A program made the translations under genes and the position numbers. Below are positions 33,653-42,932 of a DNA stretch of 64,000 bases, piece after piece; the first letter of the stretch is position 1; every line of letters begins with the position of its first letter. The notes under the pieces were generated by a model. The model searched no databases. It was not told the origin of the DNA and saw only the letters and a program-made list of their open reading frames with translations. Origin of the DNA: Streptomonospora nanhaiensis (lineage in GTDB: Bacteria > Actinomycetota > Actinomycetes > Streptosporangiales > Streptosporangiaceae); assembly GCF_013410565.1 (NCBI RefSeq), contig NZ_JACCFO010000001.1:2914001-2978000 (forward strand), read 5' to 3'.

Positions 33653-33987
33653 CTCACTACCTTCGGCTGTCGGATCGTTTTCGTCGCCAAGAGTAGCCAT
33701 CCGTGTCACCCCGTAACAGCGAGTCCGCGAGTTTGCCGGCTGTCCACCGCAGCGGTTTCGGATCATACCCATCGCGCCACGTCAGAACCCGCCGTACGGA
33801 CGCCCGCAACGCCGCGCACCGCCGCGCCGCGCCGGGGCGACCGCCCGGACCCGGCAGCGCCACCGGTGGCGTACCGTCGGAGGAAGCCTGACGACCGCAC
33901 CGGGGACCGCCCCCGGTAGGTGCCCGACACGGAACCCACAGCCCGGGAGCCCCGCCCGGACACGGACAGCAGCACGGGACTAGCCGC

Positions 33988-34524
33988 ATGACCTCCACAG
34001 ACGACCGCATGCTCACCGACGACGGGCTCTCCGAGCGCGTGACCAACCTGCAGAACGCCATGCACCGGCTCGGGGCCGACGTCATCAGGCTGCAGACCCA
34101 GCTGAGCGAGCTGGCCGCGCCGCCGCGGCCCGAGGAGGCCGCCGACGACCGCCCCGAGCCCACCCCCTTCATCTTCAACATGTCCCGCGACGCCTACAAG
34201 GGCGAACTGGCGGACCTGGTGCGGTGGGTGAACGACTTCCTGGTGCCGGTCTACGTGGGCGAGCCCCTGGGCCAAACCGCCGACGGCACCGCCTGGTGCC
34301 CCGTCTGGTGGGAGCACCACGAGGCGGTCGGCCGCCTGCACGCGCTGCGGCTGGCCTACGACGAACTCGCCGACACCCGGGTCGCCGGGCCCTCGGGCCC
34401 CGGCGTGTGGCACCGCGACCACCTCGACCCGGTGCTCGACCGGCTGCGCTCGGCCAACGGGCCGTTCGCCGCCTGCTCCCGGGAGCGGGGCCACGTCGAG
34501 CGGCGCCGCTCCGCGTCGGCCTGA
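33988..34524 (+). CDS. DUF4913 domain protein
   Basis: A 178-residue protein. The N-terminus (about 12-45) is a predicted helix with heptad-like spacing (LSERVTNLQNAMHRLGADVI). The DUF4913 core follows: PFIFNMSRDAYKGELADLVR, WVNDFLVPVYVGEP, WCPVWWEHHEAVGRLHALRL. DUF4913 proteins are often encoded on actinobacterial plasmids and integrative elements, so this gene hints at past mobile DNA, but no integrase, att site or transfer gene is nearby. Function is unknown. Convergent with coaA, 50 bases from its end. Confidence 0.85.
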   Translation: MTSTDDRMLTDDGLSERVTNLQNAMHRLGADVIRLQTQLSELAAPPRPEEAADDRPEPTPFIFNMSRDAYKGELADLVRWVNDFLVPVYVGEPLGQTADGTAWCPVWWEHHEAVGRLHALRLAYDELADTRVAGPSGPGVWHRDHLDPVLDRLRSANGPFAACSRERGHVERRRSASA

Positions 34525-34574
34525 GCGCCCGTCCGGGCCCGCCGGTCCCACGGGCGGCCCGCCCGCGCCTCCGA

Positions 34575-35528
34575 TCAGGTCTTGCGCAGCCGCACCCGGC
34601 GCACCGCGTGGTCGCCGCCCTTGTAGAGCACCAGGGTCGCCCGGCCCCGGGTCGGCAGGATGTTCTCGACCAGGTTGACCTCGTTGATCGTGCGCCACAC
34701 GTCCGAGGCGAACCCGATCGCCTCCTCCTCGCCGATCGTGGTCGCCATGGCGTGGAAGTAGGAGCGCGGGTCGGAGAACGCGGTGCGCCGCAGCTCCAGG
34801 AACCGGTCCAGGTACCAGGAGCGGATGTGCTCCACCTTGGCGTCGACGTAGATGGAGAAGTCGAAGAAGTCGGCCACCGCCAGGCGCCCCGGCAGCGGCG
34901 GCTGGAGCACGTTGATGCCCTCCAGGATGAGGATGTCGGGCCGGTGCACCGTCTGCCGCTCCCCCGGCACCACGTCGTAGGCCAGGTGGGAGTACACCGG
35001 GATCTCCATCCGGGCCGCCCCGGCCTTCATCTCCGACACGAACCGCACCAGCGCCCGCCGGTCGTAGCTCTCGGGGAACCCCTTGCGGTTCATGGTCCCC
35101 CGCTCCTCCAGCACCGCGTTGGGGTAGAGGAAGTTGTCGGTGCTGACCAGCTCCACGTTGGGGTGGTCGGGCCACTGCGCGAGCAGGCTGCGCAGCAGCC
35201 GGGCGGTGGTCGACTTGCCCACCGCGACACTGCCGGCGACCCCGATGATGAAGGGCGTGGGCCGGTCGTCCTCGCCGAGGAAGTCCCGCACCGCCCCGTG
35301 CCGCTGCCGGGTGGCGCGGACGTAGAGGTTGAGCAGGCGCGACAGCGGCAGGTAGATGTCGCGCACGTCGTCCAGCGACGTGGGGTCGGTGGTGCCGCGC
35401 AGCCCCTCCAGTTCGGCCTCGGTCAGCGGCAGCGGCGTGGTGTCGCGCAACTGCGCCCACGCCTGCCGGTCGAGTTCCACGTACGGCGTTGAGAAGCCGC
35501 TCCTGATCTGCGCCACGTCTCCCCACAC
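34575..35528 (-). CDS. coaA: Type I pantothenate kinase
   Basis: A 317-residue kinase that phosphorylates pantothenate, the first step of coenzyme A synthesis. The P-loop [12 protein letters not shown] is at about 96-107. [39 protein letters not shown] and DFSIYVDA follow in the usual order of the CoaA fold. The GTG at 35528 gives the family's common N-terminus. A GTG at 35516, preceded closely by GGGGAG, is an alternative. A TAGTGT just upstream of 35528 could be the -10 of a nearly leaderless mRNA. It ends 50 bases from the convergent DUF4913 gene. Confidence 0.94.
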   Translation of the reverse strand: MWGDVAQIRSGFSTPYVELDRQAWAQLRDTTPLPLTEAELEGLRGTTDPTSLDDVRDIYLPLSRLLNLYVRATRQRHGAVRDFLGEDDRPTPFIIGVAGSVAVGKSTTARLLRSLLAQWPDHPNVELVSTDNFLYPNAVLEERGTMNRKGFPESYDRRALVRFVSEMKAGAARMEIPVYSHLAYDVVPGERQTVHRPDILILEGINVLQPPLPGRLAVADFFDFSIYVDAKVEHIRSWYLDRFLELRRTAFSDPRSYFHAMATTIGEEEAIGFASDVWRTINEVNLVENILPTRGRATLVLYKGGDHAVRRVRLRKT

Positions 35529-35602
35529 TAGACGAGCCCGCCCGCTGACCTGCGGCCCGCCCCTGGCCGACGCCGGTCGCCACCCACTGACCTGGGGACA
35601 CG

Positions 35603-35635
35603 GCGGCGCCCCGGGCGCTGTGCCCGGGGCGCCGC
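35603..35635 (-). terminator. Terminator hairpin of the DUF11 surface protein gene
   Basis: Perfect 14-bp stem (arms GCGGCGCCCCGGGC and GCCCGGGGCGCCGC) with a 5-base loop, 16 bases after the stop codon at 35652. Confidence 0.75.
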
Positions 35636-35651
35636 GCTCAGCGGCTCGGCG

Positions 35652-37226
35652 TCAGCCGAGGTGGCCGGGGCCGGCCGCCGGACCGGCGCGCCGGGCACCG
35701 GTCCGGCGGGCCGCCGCCCGCCGCAGGGCGAGCCCGGCGGCGGCGAGCACCGCGCCCAGGGCGGCCACCGCGCCGACGGCGCCGCCGGTCACCGGCAGCC
35801 CGGCCGCCGGGCCGCCCGCGTCGGCACCGCCGCCGGGGATCTCACCGCCGACCTCGCCGCCGTCAGCGGGCGGAACCGGCCCGGCCGTGGGGCTGTGCGA
35901 GGGCTCGGGCTTGCCGCTGGGGCTGTGCGAGGGCTCGGGGCTGTGCGTCGGCGAGGGCTTGGGCTTCGCGCCCGTGACCTTCACCTCGGCGCAGGCCTTG
36001 TTGTTGTCCGTGGTGGTCTCCTCGCTGCCCGTCGTGGCGGCCGCGCAGTTGGCGATCCGGGTGCCCGGGGCGGTGCCGCGCTTGACGCGCACGGTGAACT
36101 CCAGGACCGCGGACTCCCCCGGCTTCAGCGTGCCCAGGTCGCAGACCACGCCCGAGCCGCCGGAGCCGCCCGAGCGGCACTCCTCCGGCTGCCTCACCAC
36201 GGTGGTGTGCTCGCCGCCGACGGGGTCCTTCACGGTGACGTCGACGGCCTTGGCCGCGCCCTTGTTCCGCACGGTCACCGTGTAGGCGACGGTGCCGCCG
36301 GGCTTCACCGCGGCCGGGTCGGCGGTCTTTGCGACCTCGATGTCGGCGCGCTTCTTGTGGCCGCCGTGCCCGTCGCCGCCCTTGGTCTTGGTGGCGATCT
36401 CGACGGTGGCCTTCTTGGCGTTGGACGCCGACGCCTCGGCCCGGTTGACGATCGTGGTGCCCGCGGCCGTGCCGGAGCCCACCCGCACCGTGATGGTGTA
36501 GCTGACGGAGTCGCCGGGCGCGATGGTGGTGCCCTCGCCGCCGCAGGTCACCGTCCGTCCGGATGCCGTGCAGCCGGCGCCGCTGACGTACTTCACCGCC
36601 GGGTCGAGGTGGTCGGTGACGACCACGTCGCGCGCCGGGGCCTTCCCCGTGCTGGTCACGGTCACGGTGTAGGCGGCCTTCCCGCCGATGACCATCGGGT
36701 CGGGCGTGACCGACTTGCCGATCTCCAGCCGGGCGTGCGACCCGTGCCCGTGCCCGTCACCGCCGCCGAGCGGGTCGGCCGCGCCGCCGTCGTCCGCGCC
36801 GTGCCCGGGGCCCTCCCCGGCCGGCGCCCCCTGCTGGGCGCCGGGCGCGCCCCCGGTCGGCCCGGCCCCGAATCCACCGGGACCGCCCGGCCCGGCGCCG
36901 CCGGGTTGCGACGCGGACGGATCCGCGCCGCCCGTCATGGGCGCCCCGGGCCACCACTCCGGCGCGGTGGCGCCCCCCGGGGCCTCCGCGCCCGCCCCGC
37001 CCGGTTCATCGGGTCTCTCCGCGCCCGCCCCGCCCGGTTCGCCGGGACTTGGGGCACCCGGCCGCTCCCGCGGTGACGCCTCCGCCACCGAGGGGGTCCC
37101 CGACGGCCCGCCGGGCTCCACCGCCCCGGCGGCCGCGGTGCCGCCCAGGGTCCATCCCCCCGCCAATACCAGTGCCGCCACCGTCCGGACGACGCGGGCC
37201 GTGCCGCGTGTCGTCGCCTTCGCCAT
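35652..37226 (-). CDS. LPxTG-anchored surface protein with two DUF11 repeats
   Basis: A 524-residue cell-wall protein. The signal peptide is about residues 1-35 (VVRTVAALVLAGGWTLGG). A Pro/Gly/Glu-rich low-complexity region follows. Two DUF11-type Ig-like repeats come next: EIGKSVTPDPMVIGGKAAYT to about GTTIVNRAEASASN, and EVAKTADPAAVKPGGTVAYT to GTRIANCAAATTG. Then there is a Ser/Pro/His stalk with SPEPSHSPSGKPEPSHSPT and a sorting signal LPVTG with hydrophobic tail and Arg-rich end. Sortase should link it to peptidoglycan. GGGGGAG lies 4-5 bases before the ATG. It is followed by a paralogous, broken gene upstream on the same strand (37419-37993). Confidence 0.9.
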   Translation of the reverse strand: MAKATTRGTARVVRTVAALVLAGGWTLGGTAAAGAVEPGGPSGTPSVAEASPRERPGAPSPGEPGGAGAERPDEPGGAGAEAPGGATAPEWWPGAPMTGGADPSASQPGGAGPGGPGGFGAGPTGGAPGAQQGAPAGEGPGHGADDGGAADPLGGGDGHGHGSHARLEIGKSVTPDPMVIGGKAAYTVTVTSTGKAPARDVVVTDHLDPAVKYVSGAGCTASGRTVTCGGEGTTIAPGDSVSYTITVRVGSGTAAGTTIVNRAEASASNAKKATVEIATKTKGGDGHGGHKKRADIEVAKTADPAAVKPGGTVAYTVTVRNKGAAKAVDVTVKDPVGGEHTTVVRQPEECRSGGSGGSGVVCDLGTLKPGESAVLEFTVRVKRGTAPGTRIANCAAATTGSEETTTDNNKACAEVKVTGAKPKPSPTHSPEPSHSPSGKPEPSHSPTAGPVPPADGGEVGGEIPGGGADAGGPAAGLPVTGGAVGAVAALGAVLAAAGLALRRAAARRTGARRAGPAAGPGHLG

Positions 37227-37366
37227 GTCTCTCCCCCAGTGATGCCTGCGCCCGCAACCGGCACGATCCACATGGTTCGTACCTCTGTGTCATCAATCGA
37301 ACACGGAGGGCGATCAACTACTGGGCAGATCTTTAGGCGGCGATGGGTGGCGATAGGCCCGGCGCC

Positions 37367-37402
37367 GCGCGGCCCCCGGGGCGGCGGACCCGGGGGCCGC
37401 GC
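37367..37402 (-). terminator. Terminator hairpin of the second LPxTG gene
   Basis: Perfect 14-bp stem (GCGCGGCCCCCGGG with its complement) and 8-base loop, 17 bases after the stop of the frameshifted surface-protein gene. Confidence 0.7.
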
Positions 37403-37418
37403 GCGGCCGGTGCCCGCC

Positions 37419-37993
37419 CTAGCGGACGGACAGCCGGCGCAGGGCCAGCCCGATACCGGCGAGCGGGGCCCCCAGCGCCGCCAGCGCGCCCAGGCCCCCG
37501 CCGGTCACCGGCAGGCCGGTGTCCGGCGTGCCGTCGTCGGCGTAGCCGGGCGGAAGGTCGGGGTCGCCGGTCGGATCCGGCGTGGGTCCGGGACCCGGAT
37601 CGGGGCCGCCGGTCGGCTCGGGCGAGGGGCTGGGCGACGGGTCCGGGTCGCCGGTCGGCTCGGGCGAGGGGTGGGCTCAGCGGGCGCGTCCGGGCCGCCC
37701 CGGCCCGCCCCGGCGGCGTCGGCCGCCCCCGGCTCCGCCGGGGCCTCCGGCGCCGGGGGCCCGTCCGGGCCGCCCGACTCGGCCGCCTGATCCCGCCCGT
37801 CCGTTGCGCCGGGTGCGACCGCGCTCTCCACCGCCGGCGGCCCGCCGACGGCCTCCCCCGCAGGGACGGGCGGCGCGCCGGGGCCCGTCGTCTCCGCTGC
37901 GGCCGTGCCGCCCAGCGCCCATCCGCCCACCAGCACCAGTGCCGCCGCCGCCCGGACGGCACGCGCCGCTCCGCGCCTGGCCGTGCTCGCCAT
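37419..37993 (-). pseudogene. LPxTG surface protein gene with a one-base frameshift
   Basis: A short paralogue of the neighbouring surface protein. The ATG at 37993 has GGGGAGCGAC upstream and opens an N-terminus very close to its neighbour (RAVRAAAALVLVGGWALGG). After about 107 codons the frame changes. The correct continuation (SPSPEPTGDPDPSPSPSPEP, then TGLPVTGGGLGALAALG and LRRLSVR) is in another frame and ends at 37419. The break lies in a direct repeat of CCCAGCCCCTCG units. The first copy reads CCCACCCCTCG and lacks one G at 37671/37672. The interval is 575 bases, 3n+2, exactly one base short. It is either a genuine inactivating or phase-variable slip or a sequencing error. Confidence 0.8.
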
Positions 37994-38346
37994 GTCGCTC
38001 CCCACTCGGCTCCCCCTCGCCCCGAACGCATCGATCCTCAACGGGCGCGCCACCGCGCGACCGCGCGGACACGTGCGGCGAGGAAGTGCTGGCCATACCT
38101 TTGGCCGGGGATGGGCGGGGCCGGACCGGAACCGGGGGAGGCGGCGCCGCGAAGCGGACGAGAGCGGATTTTTTACCTTTCCGCGATCTGCCGCCCGCGG
38201 ACCGCCGGCCGCGCCGGGACGGGGCGCCTGACGTGCGCGGTCTTACCGGGGCAACCAAATGGTCTATACCCTTACCTGGGAAAATGTGCATTGGTCTGAA
38301 CGCAGGACGGTCGGGATACCCCGGTTCATTGGCTACGCTGGCGGCC
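37994..38346. other. Divergent intergenic region upstream of glmS
   Basis: 353 bases with no gene. It contains the promoters of the LPxTG gene (left) and glmS (right). The dre-like elements at 38258-38305 are close to glmS. A TACGCT at 38334-38339 lies 7 bases before the glmS ATG, which lacks an obvious ribosome-binding site, so a leaderless mRNA is possible. Confidence 0.55.
38258..38305 (+). promoter_or_regulatory. dre-like operator elements upstream of glmS
   Basis: AATGGTCTATACCCTT at 38258-38273 matches about 12 of 16 positions of the DasR-type consensus ACTGGTCTAGACCAGT. ATTGGTCTGAACGCAG at 38290-38305 has a complete left half-site only. They lie 42-89 bases before the glmS start. This is the same motif type as in the array upstream of pckG. 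Confidence 0.45.
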
Positions 38347-40197
38347 ATGTGCGGAATCGTTGGCTACGTCGGGCCGCAACCGGCGCTCGAAGTCGTCGTG
38401 GACGGCCTCAAAAGGTTGGAGTACCGGGGTTACGACTCCGCGGGCGTCGCCGTTGTGGCCGACGGCCGGATCGAGACCGAGAAGCGCGCGGGCAAGCTCG
38501 CCAACCTCAAGGCGGCGCTGGAGGAGCACCCGCGCTCGGCCGACGGCATCGGCATCGGGCACACCCGCTGGGCCACCCACGGCGCGCCGACCGACGTCAA
38601 CGCCCACCCCCACGTCGACAACGACAACCGGGTGGCCGTGATCCACAACGGCATCATCGAGAACTTCGCCTCCCTGCGCCTGGAACTGGAGGAGCGCGGC
38701 TGCAAGTTCACCTCCGAGACCGACACCGAGGTGGCCGCCCACCTGCTCGGCGAGGAGGTCAAGGCCCAGGACGGCGACCTCCCCGCCGCCATGCGGGCGG
38801 TCTGCCGCAAGCTTGAGGGCGCGTTCACCCTGGTCGCGATGTACGTCGGCCAGCCCGACCTGGTCGTGGCCGCCCGGCGCAACTCCCCGCTGGTGGTCGG
38901 CCGCGGCGACGGCGAGAACTTCCTGGCCAGCGACGTGGCCGCGTTCATCGCCCACACCCGCGACGCCGTGGAGCTGGGCCAGGACCAGGTGGTGGAGCTG
39001 CGCCGCGACTCCATCACCGTCACCGACTACGACGGCAACCCCGCCGAGGTCCGCGAGTACCACGTCGACTGGGACGCCTCCGCCGCCGAGAAGGGCGGCT
39101 ACGACTACTTCATGCTCAAGGAGATCGTCGAGCAGCCGCAGGCGGTGGCCGACACCCTCCTGGGCCGCGTCGGCGTCGACGGCACCCTCACCCTGGACGA
39201 GATGCGCCTGGCGCCCTCGGAGCTGCGCGACATCGAGAAGATCGTCATCATCGCGTGCGGCACCTCCTACCACGCCGGCCTGATCGCCAAGTACGCGATC
39301 GAGCACTGGTGCCGCATCCCGTGCGAGGTCGAGGTCGCCAGCGAGTTCCGCTACCGCGACCCCATCCTGGACCGCCAGACGCTGGTCATCGCGATCTCCC
39401 AGTCGGGCGAGAGCATGGACACCCTGATGGCGGTGCGCTACGCCCGCGAGCAGCGCGCCCGCGTGCTGGCCATCTGCAACGTCAACGGCTCCACCATCCC
39501 GCGCGAGTCCGACGGCGTGCTCTACACCCACGCCGGGCCCGAGGTCGGGGTGGCCGCCACCAAGACGTTCCTCACCCAGCTGGTGGCCTGCTACCTGGTG
39601 GGGCTCTACCTCGCCCAGGTGCGCAACCTCAAGTACGGCGACGAGATCAACGCCGTCATCGAGCAGCTGGCCAACATGCCCCAGCAGGTCGAGCGGGTCC
39701 TGGACACCGTCGGCTCGGTGCGGGACCTCGCGCGGTCGCTGGCCAACGCCGATACCGTGCTGTTCCTGGGCCGCCACGTGGGCTACCCGGTGGCTCTGGA
39801 GGGCGCGCTCAAGCTCAAGGAGCTGGCCTACATGCACGCCGAGGCGTTCGCGGCCGGCGAGCTGAAGCACGGGCCGATCGCGCTGATCGAGGACGGCCTG
39901 CCGGTGGTCGTGGTGGTGCCCTCGCGCGAGGGGCGCGGGGTGCTGCACGACAAGATCGTCTCCAACATCCAGGAGATCCGCGCGCGCGGCGCACGCACGA
40001 TCGTCATCGCCGAGGAGGGCGACGCCGACGTGCTGCCCTACGCCGACGAGCTGATCGAGATCCCGGCCGTGCCCACGCTGCTCCAGCCGATCGTGGCGAC
40101 CATCCCCATGCAGGTGTTCGCCTGCGAGCTGGCGCTGGCCAAGGGCAACGACGTCGACCAGCCGCGCAACCTCGCCAAGAGCGTGACCGTGGAATAG
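38347..40197 (+). CDS. glmS: Glutamine-fructose-6-phosphate aminotransferase (isomerizing)
   Basis: A 616-residue cytoplasmic enzyme making glucosamine-6-phosphate from fructose-6-phosphate and glutamine, the entry to UDP-GlcNAc and cell wall synthesis. The class II glutaminase domain starts MCGIVGYVG with the catalytic Cys2 and has EYRGYDSAG, HTRWATHG and HNGIIEN. Two SIS isomerase domains follow, with ACGTSYHAGL, SQSGESMDT, LFLGRHVGYPVALEGALKLK and the C-terminal AKSVTVE containing the usual catalytic-loop end. No glmS ribozyme is expected in actinobacteria and none was seen. Upstream dre-like elements suggest GntR/DasR-type control by aminosugar status. Convergent with glmM across two hairpins. 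Confidence 0.97.
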   Translation: MCGIVGYVGPQPALEVVVDGLKRLEYRGYDSAGVAVVADGRIETEKRAGKLANLKAALEEHPRSADGIGIGHTRWATHGAPTDVNAHPHVDNDNRVAVIHNGIIENFASLRLELEERGCKFTSETDTEVAAHLLGEEVKAQDGDLPAAMRAVCRKLEGAFTLVAMYVGQPDLVVAARRNSPLVVGRGDGENFLASDVAAFIAHTRDAVELGQDQVVELRRDSITVTDYDGNPAEVREYHVDWDASAAEKGGYDYFMLKEIVEQPQAVADTLLGRVGVDGTLTLDEMRLAPSELRDIEKIVIIACGTSYHAGLIAKYAIEHWCRIPCEVEVASEFRYRDPILDRQTLVIAISQSGESMDTLMAVRYAREQRARVLAICNVNGSTIPRESDGVLYTHAGPEVGVAATKTFLTQLVACYLVGLYLAQVRNLKYGDEINAVIEQLANMPQQVERVLDTVGSVRDLARSLANADTVLFLGRHVGYPVALEGALKLKELAYMHAEAFAAGELKHGPIALIEDGLPVVVVVPSREGRGVLHDKIVSNIQEIRARGARTIVIAEEGDADVLPYADELIEIPAVPTLLQPIVATIPMQVFACELALAKGNDVDQPRNLAKSVTVE

Positions 40198-40201
40198 GCG
40201 C

Positions 40202-40231
40202 GGGCGGCGGCCCCGCTCGGGGCCGCCGCCC
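40202..40231 (+). terminator. glmS terminator hairpin
   Basis: Perfect 13-bp GC stem (GGGCGGCGGCCCC and complement) with loop GCTC, starting 4 bases after the glmS stop codon. Confidence 0.75.
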
Positions 40232-40235
40232 GCCG

Positions 40236-40284
40236 GACACGACGAGGGGCGGACCGCGGCGGGCGGTCCGCCCCTCGTCGTGTC
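40236..40284. terminator. Very strong 22-bp bidirectional hairpin between glmS and glmM
   Basis: Perfect 22-bp stem, arms 40236-40257 and 40263-40284, loop GGCGG. It lies between the convergent ends of glmS and glmM and should stop transcription from both sides. Confidence 0.8.
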
Positions 40285-40330
40285 GGCGCCCCGGAGCACC
40301 GCTAGGGCGCCGGACGGGGCGCTCGGCGCC

Positions 40331-41683
40331 CTACTCGGCGGCGACGGCGAGGTCGGCCCGGACCACGCCCGCCAGGCGCTCGGCGACCTCCTGGGCGTGC
40401 GTTTCGGCGGCGGCCTCGACCATCACCCGCACCATCGGCTCGGTGCCGCTGGGCCGGATCAGCACCCGGCCGGTACCGCCCAGCTCGGCCTCCGCGGCGG
40501 CGACGGCGTCGGCCAGCGCCGCCGACGTCTTGGCGCGGGCCTTGTCCACGCCGCGCACGTTGATCAGCACCTGCGGCAGCCGCGTCATGACCTTCGCCAG
40601 CTCGGCGAGGGCCTGCCCGCGCCGGCTCATGGCGGCCAGCAGGTGCAGGCCCGTCAGCAGGCCGTCGCCGGTGGCGGCGTGCTCCAGCAGCACCACGTGG
40701 CCCGACTGCTCGCCGCCCAGCGAGAAGCTGCCCTCGCGCATGGCCTCCAGCACGTAGCGGTCGCCCACCGGGGTCTCCACCACGGCGATCCCGGCCTCCT
40801 GCATGGCCAGCTTCAGGCCGAGGTTGGACATCACCGTGACGACGAGCGTGTCCTTGGCCAGGCGGCCCGCCTCCTGCAGCTCCAGCGCCAGGATGCCCAG
40901 GATCTGGTCGCCGTCGACGACCGAGCCGTCGGCGGCCACCGCCAGGCAGCGGTCGGCGTCGCCGTCGTGGGCCAGGCCGGCGTCGGCGCCGTGGCGGCGC
41001 ACCTCCGCCTGGAGCCGCTCCATGTGGGTGGAGCCGCAGTCGTCGTTGATGTTGAGCCCGTCGGGGGTGTCGTGGATCGCGATGACCTCGGCGCCCGCGC
41101 GGCGCAGCGCCTCGGGGGCCACCTCGGAGGCCGCGCCGTTGGCGCAGTCCACCACGACCCGCAGGCCGTCCAGGCGGTGCGGCAGGGAGTCCACCACGTG
41201 GCGGATGTAGCGCTCGGCGCCGTCGAGGGCGTCGGTGACCCGCCCGACCCCGGCGCCCACCGCACCCGGCGCGGGGTCGGCCAGCGCGGCCTCGATCTCG
41301 TCCTCGACCGCGTCGGCGAGCTTGTGCCCGCCGCGGCCGAAGAACTTGATCCCGTTGTCGGGGGCGGGGTTGTGGCTGGCCGACAGCATGACACCGAAGT
41401 CGGCGTCCAGCTCCTCGGTGAGGAAGGCGACGGCCGGCGTGGGCAGCACGCCCAGCCGGACGACGTCGACGCCGGCGCCGGCGAGTCCGGCGACCACGGC
41501 CGCCTCCAGGAACTCCCCGGAGGCCCGGGGGTCGCGGCCGACGACCGCGGTGGGGCGCGCGCCCTCGCGGGCGGCGCCGGGCAGCACCCGCGCGGCGGCC
41601 GCGGACAGCTCCAGCGCCAGCTTGGCGGTGAGGTCGCGTCCGGCGACCCCGCGGACTCCGTCAGTACCGAACAGCCGAGTCAC
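40331..41683 (-). CDS. glmM: Phosphoglucosamine mutase
   Basis: A 450-residue mutase converting glucosamine-6-phosphate to glucosamine-1-phosphate. [15 protein letters not shown] opens the alpha-phosphohexomutase fold. The phosphoserine is Ser103 in SASHNP, the metal loop is DGDADR near 240, the sugar-binding loop is GEQSGH near 325, and the C-terminal phosphate-binding loop is [14 protein letters not shown]. The GTG at 41683 gives the canonical N-terminus. The frame stays open upstream but without homology. It acts directly after GlmS, which it faces. It lies downstream of rplM-rpsI, a common actinobacterial order, but is separated from rpsI by an intrinsic terminator. Confidence 0.97.
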   Translation of the reverse strand: MTRLFGTDGVRGVAGRDLTAKLALELSAAAARVLPGAAREGARPTAVVGRDPRASGEFLEAAVVAGLAGAGVDVVRLGVLPTPAVAFLTEELDADFGVMLSASHNPAPDNGIKFFGRGGHKLADAVEDEIEAALADPAPGAVGAGVGRVTDALDGAERYIRHVVDSLPHRLDGLRVVVDCANGAASEVAPEALRRAGAEVIAIHDTPDGLNINDDCGSTHMERLQAEVRRHGADAGLAHDGDADRCLAVAADGSVVDGDQILGILALELQEAGRLAKDTLVVTVMSNLGLKLAMQEAGIAVVETPVGDRYVLEAMREGSFSLGGEQSGHVVLLEHAATGDGLLTGLHLLAAMSRRGQALAELAKVMTRLPQVLINVRGVDKARAKTSAALADAVAAAEAELGGTGRVLIRPSGTEPMVRVMVEAAAETHAQEVAERLAGVVRADLAVAAE

Positions 41684-41840
41684 GAACCAATCGCCCCTTC
41701 GTCTGGGATGGCCCTCGCGGACCGGAAGGACAGTGTCGCAGTGAGAGAACGGGGCCTGCGCGCGGACAGGGCACACCATCCCACCGGCGACGTGGTCCGC
41801 CCGCATCCCCCGCACCGGCCGGTGACCGGTGGAACGGTGG

Positions 41841-41889
41841 AAAAAGGTATGGCCCGCCCTGCCCCCCGCGGAGCGGGGGCGGGCGGGCC
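41841..41889 (-). terminator. Intrinsic terminator of rplM-rpsI
   Basis: A GC hairpin of GGCCCGCCC-(T)-GCCCCC type with its complement (41851-41889) followed on the minus strand by ATACCTTTTTCC. It begins about 50 bases after the rpsI stop. Confidence 0.8.
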
Positions 41890-41939
41890 AAGACCGGATG
41901 CGCCGGCCGAACGCGGCAGCGGCATCGCGGCCGAGCGCT

Positions 41940-42446
41940 TTAGCGCTTGGAGTACTGCGGAGCCTTGCGGGCCTTCTTGAGACCGGCCTTCTTCCGCTCG
42001 ACCTCGCGGTCGTCGCGGGTGAGGTAGCCGGCCTTCTTCAGGACCGGGCGGAAGTTCTCGGGGTCCAGCCCGGCGAGGGCGCGGGCCAGCCCGTGGCGCA
42101 GCGCGCCGGCCTGGCCGCTGGGGCCGCCGCCGTTGATCCGGGCGAAGACGTCGTAGGCACCCTCGAGGCTCAGCGCGACCAGGGGCTCCTTGATGAGCTG
42201 CTGGTGCACCTTGTCCGGGAAGTAGGCCTCCAGCGGCTTGCCGTTGATACGCCACTCGCCGGAGCCCGGCAGGATGCGCACGCGCGCGATCGCCGTCTTG
42301 CGGCGACCCGTGCCGGAGCCGGGGCCGGCGGCGGTGGGGACGTACCCCGCACCGGCGGACTCGGGGGTCTCGGTGGTGTACTCGGCGGGGAACTCCTCGG
42401 AGTTCTCCTCGGTTGCCACGTCTTCGATACCGGTGGGCTCGACCAC
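41940..42446 (-). CDS. rpsI: 30S ribosomal protein S9
   Basis: 168 residues. The conserved S9 body begins at about 47 ([20 protein letters not shown]) and runs to the C-terminal tail ending QYSKR, whose last residues reach the ribosomal P site. The first 45 residues are an acidic extension ([18 protein letters not shown]) absent from short bacterial S9 and seen in many actinobacteria. GTG start with GAGGA upstream. It follows rplM by 36 bases and the two form an operon ending at the hairpin 41841-41889. Confidence 0.97.
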   Translation of the reverse strand: MVEPTGIEDVATEENSEEFPAEYTTETPESAGAGYVPTAAGPGSGTGRRKTAIARVRILPGSGEWRINGKPLEAYFPDKVHQQLIKEPLVALSLEGAYDVFARINGGGPSGQAGALRHGLARALAGLDPENFRPVLKKAGYLTRDDREVERKKAGLKKARKAPQYSKR

Positions 42447-42482
42447 GGTTCTCCTCGTACTTCCTTCAGGTCTCGCGAACGC

Positions 42483-42932
42483 CTAGGCGGGCTGCTGGAT
42501 CTTCTTCATCTCGTAGGGCACCGGCTGCTGGGCCTGGTGCGGGTGCTCCGCGCCGGCGTACACCTTGAGCTTCTTGGCCATCTTGCGGCCGAGGGAGCCC
42601 TTGGGGAGCATGCCCTTGACGGCCTTCTCGATGGCGCGCTCGGGGTACTTCTCAAGCAGGTCGCCGTAGGCCACGGAACGCAGACCGCCGGGGTAGCCGG
42701 AGTGCCGGTAGGCGCGCTTCTGCTGGAGCTTGTCACCGGTCAGCGCCACCTTGCCGGCGTTCACGATGATCACGAAGTCGCCGGTGTCGATGTGGGGCGC
42801 GTAGTAGGTCTTGTGCTTGCCTCGGAGCAGCGTGGCGACGTGGGCGGCCAGCCGGCCGAGCACGACATCGCTGGCGTCGATGACGTGCCACTGACGCTGG
42901 ACATCGCTGGGCTTAGGGCTGTATGTGCGCAC
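42483..42932 (-). CDS. rplM: 50S ribosomal protein L13
   Basis: 149 residues with the L13 landmarks [50 protein letters not shown] and [23 protein letters not shown] start. First gene of the rplM-rpsI pair. A good vegetative promoter lies about 190 bases upstream, leaving a long 5' leader that could host autogenous control by L13 or S9, though I cannot identify a specific fold. Confidence 0.97.
   Translation of the reverse strand: MRTYSPKPSDVQRQWHVIDASDVVLGRLAAHVATLLRGKHKTYYAPHIDTGDFVIIVNAGKVALTGDKLQQKRAYRHSGYPGGLRSVAYGDLLEKYPERAIEKAVKGMLPKGSLGRKMAKKLKVYAGAEHPHQAQQPVPYEMKKIQQPA

Noticed and set aside
38171-38183. T-run after a GC stretch as a terminator before glmS
   Set aside because: No clean stem ends next to the T-run, and no gene ends there on the plus strand.
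38200-38346. glmS ribozyme upstream of glmS
   Set aside because: No matching core or pseudoknot pattern; the element is typical of Firmicutes, and promoter-type motifs fit better.
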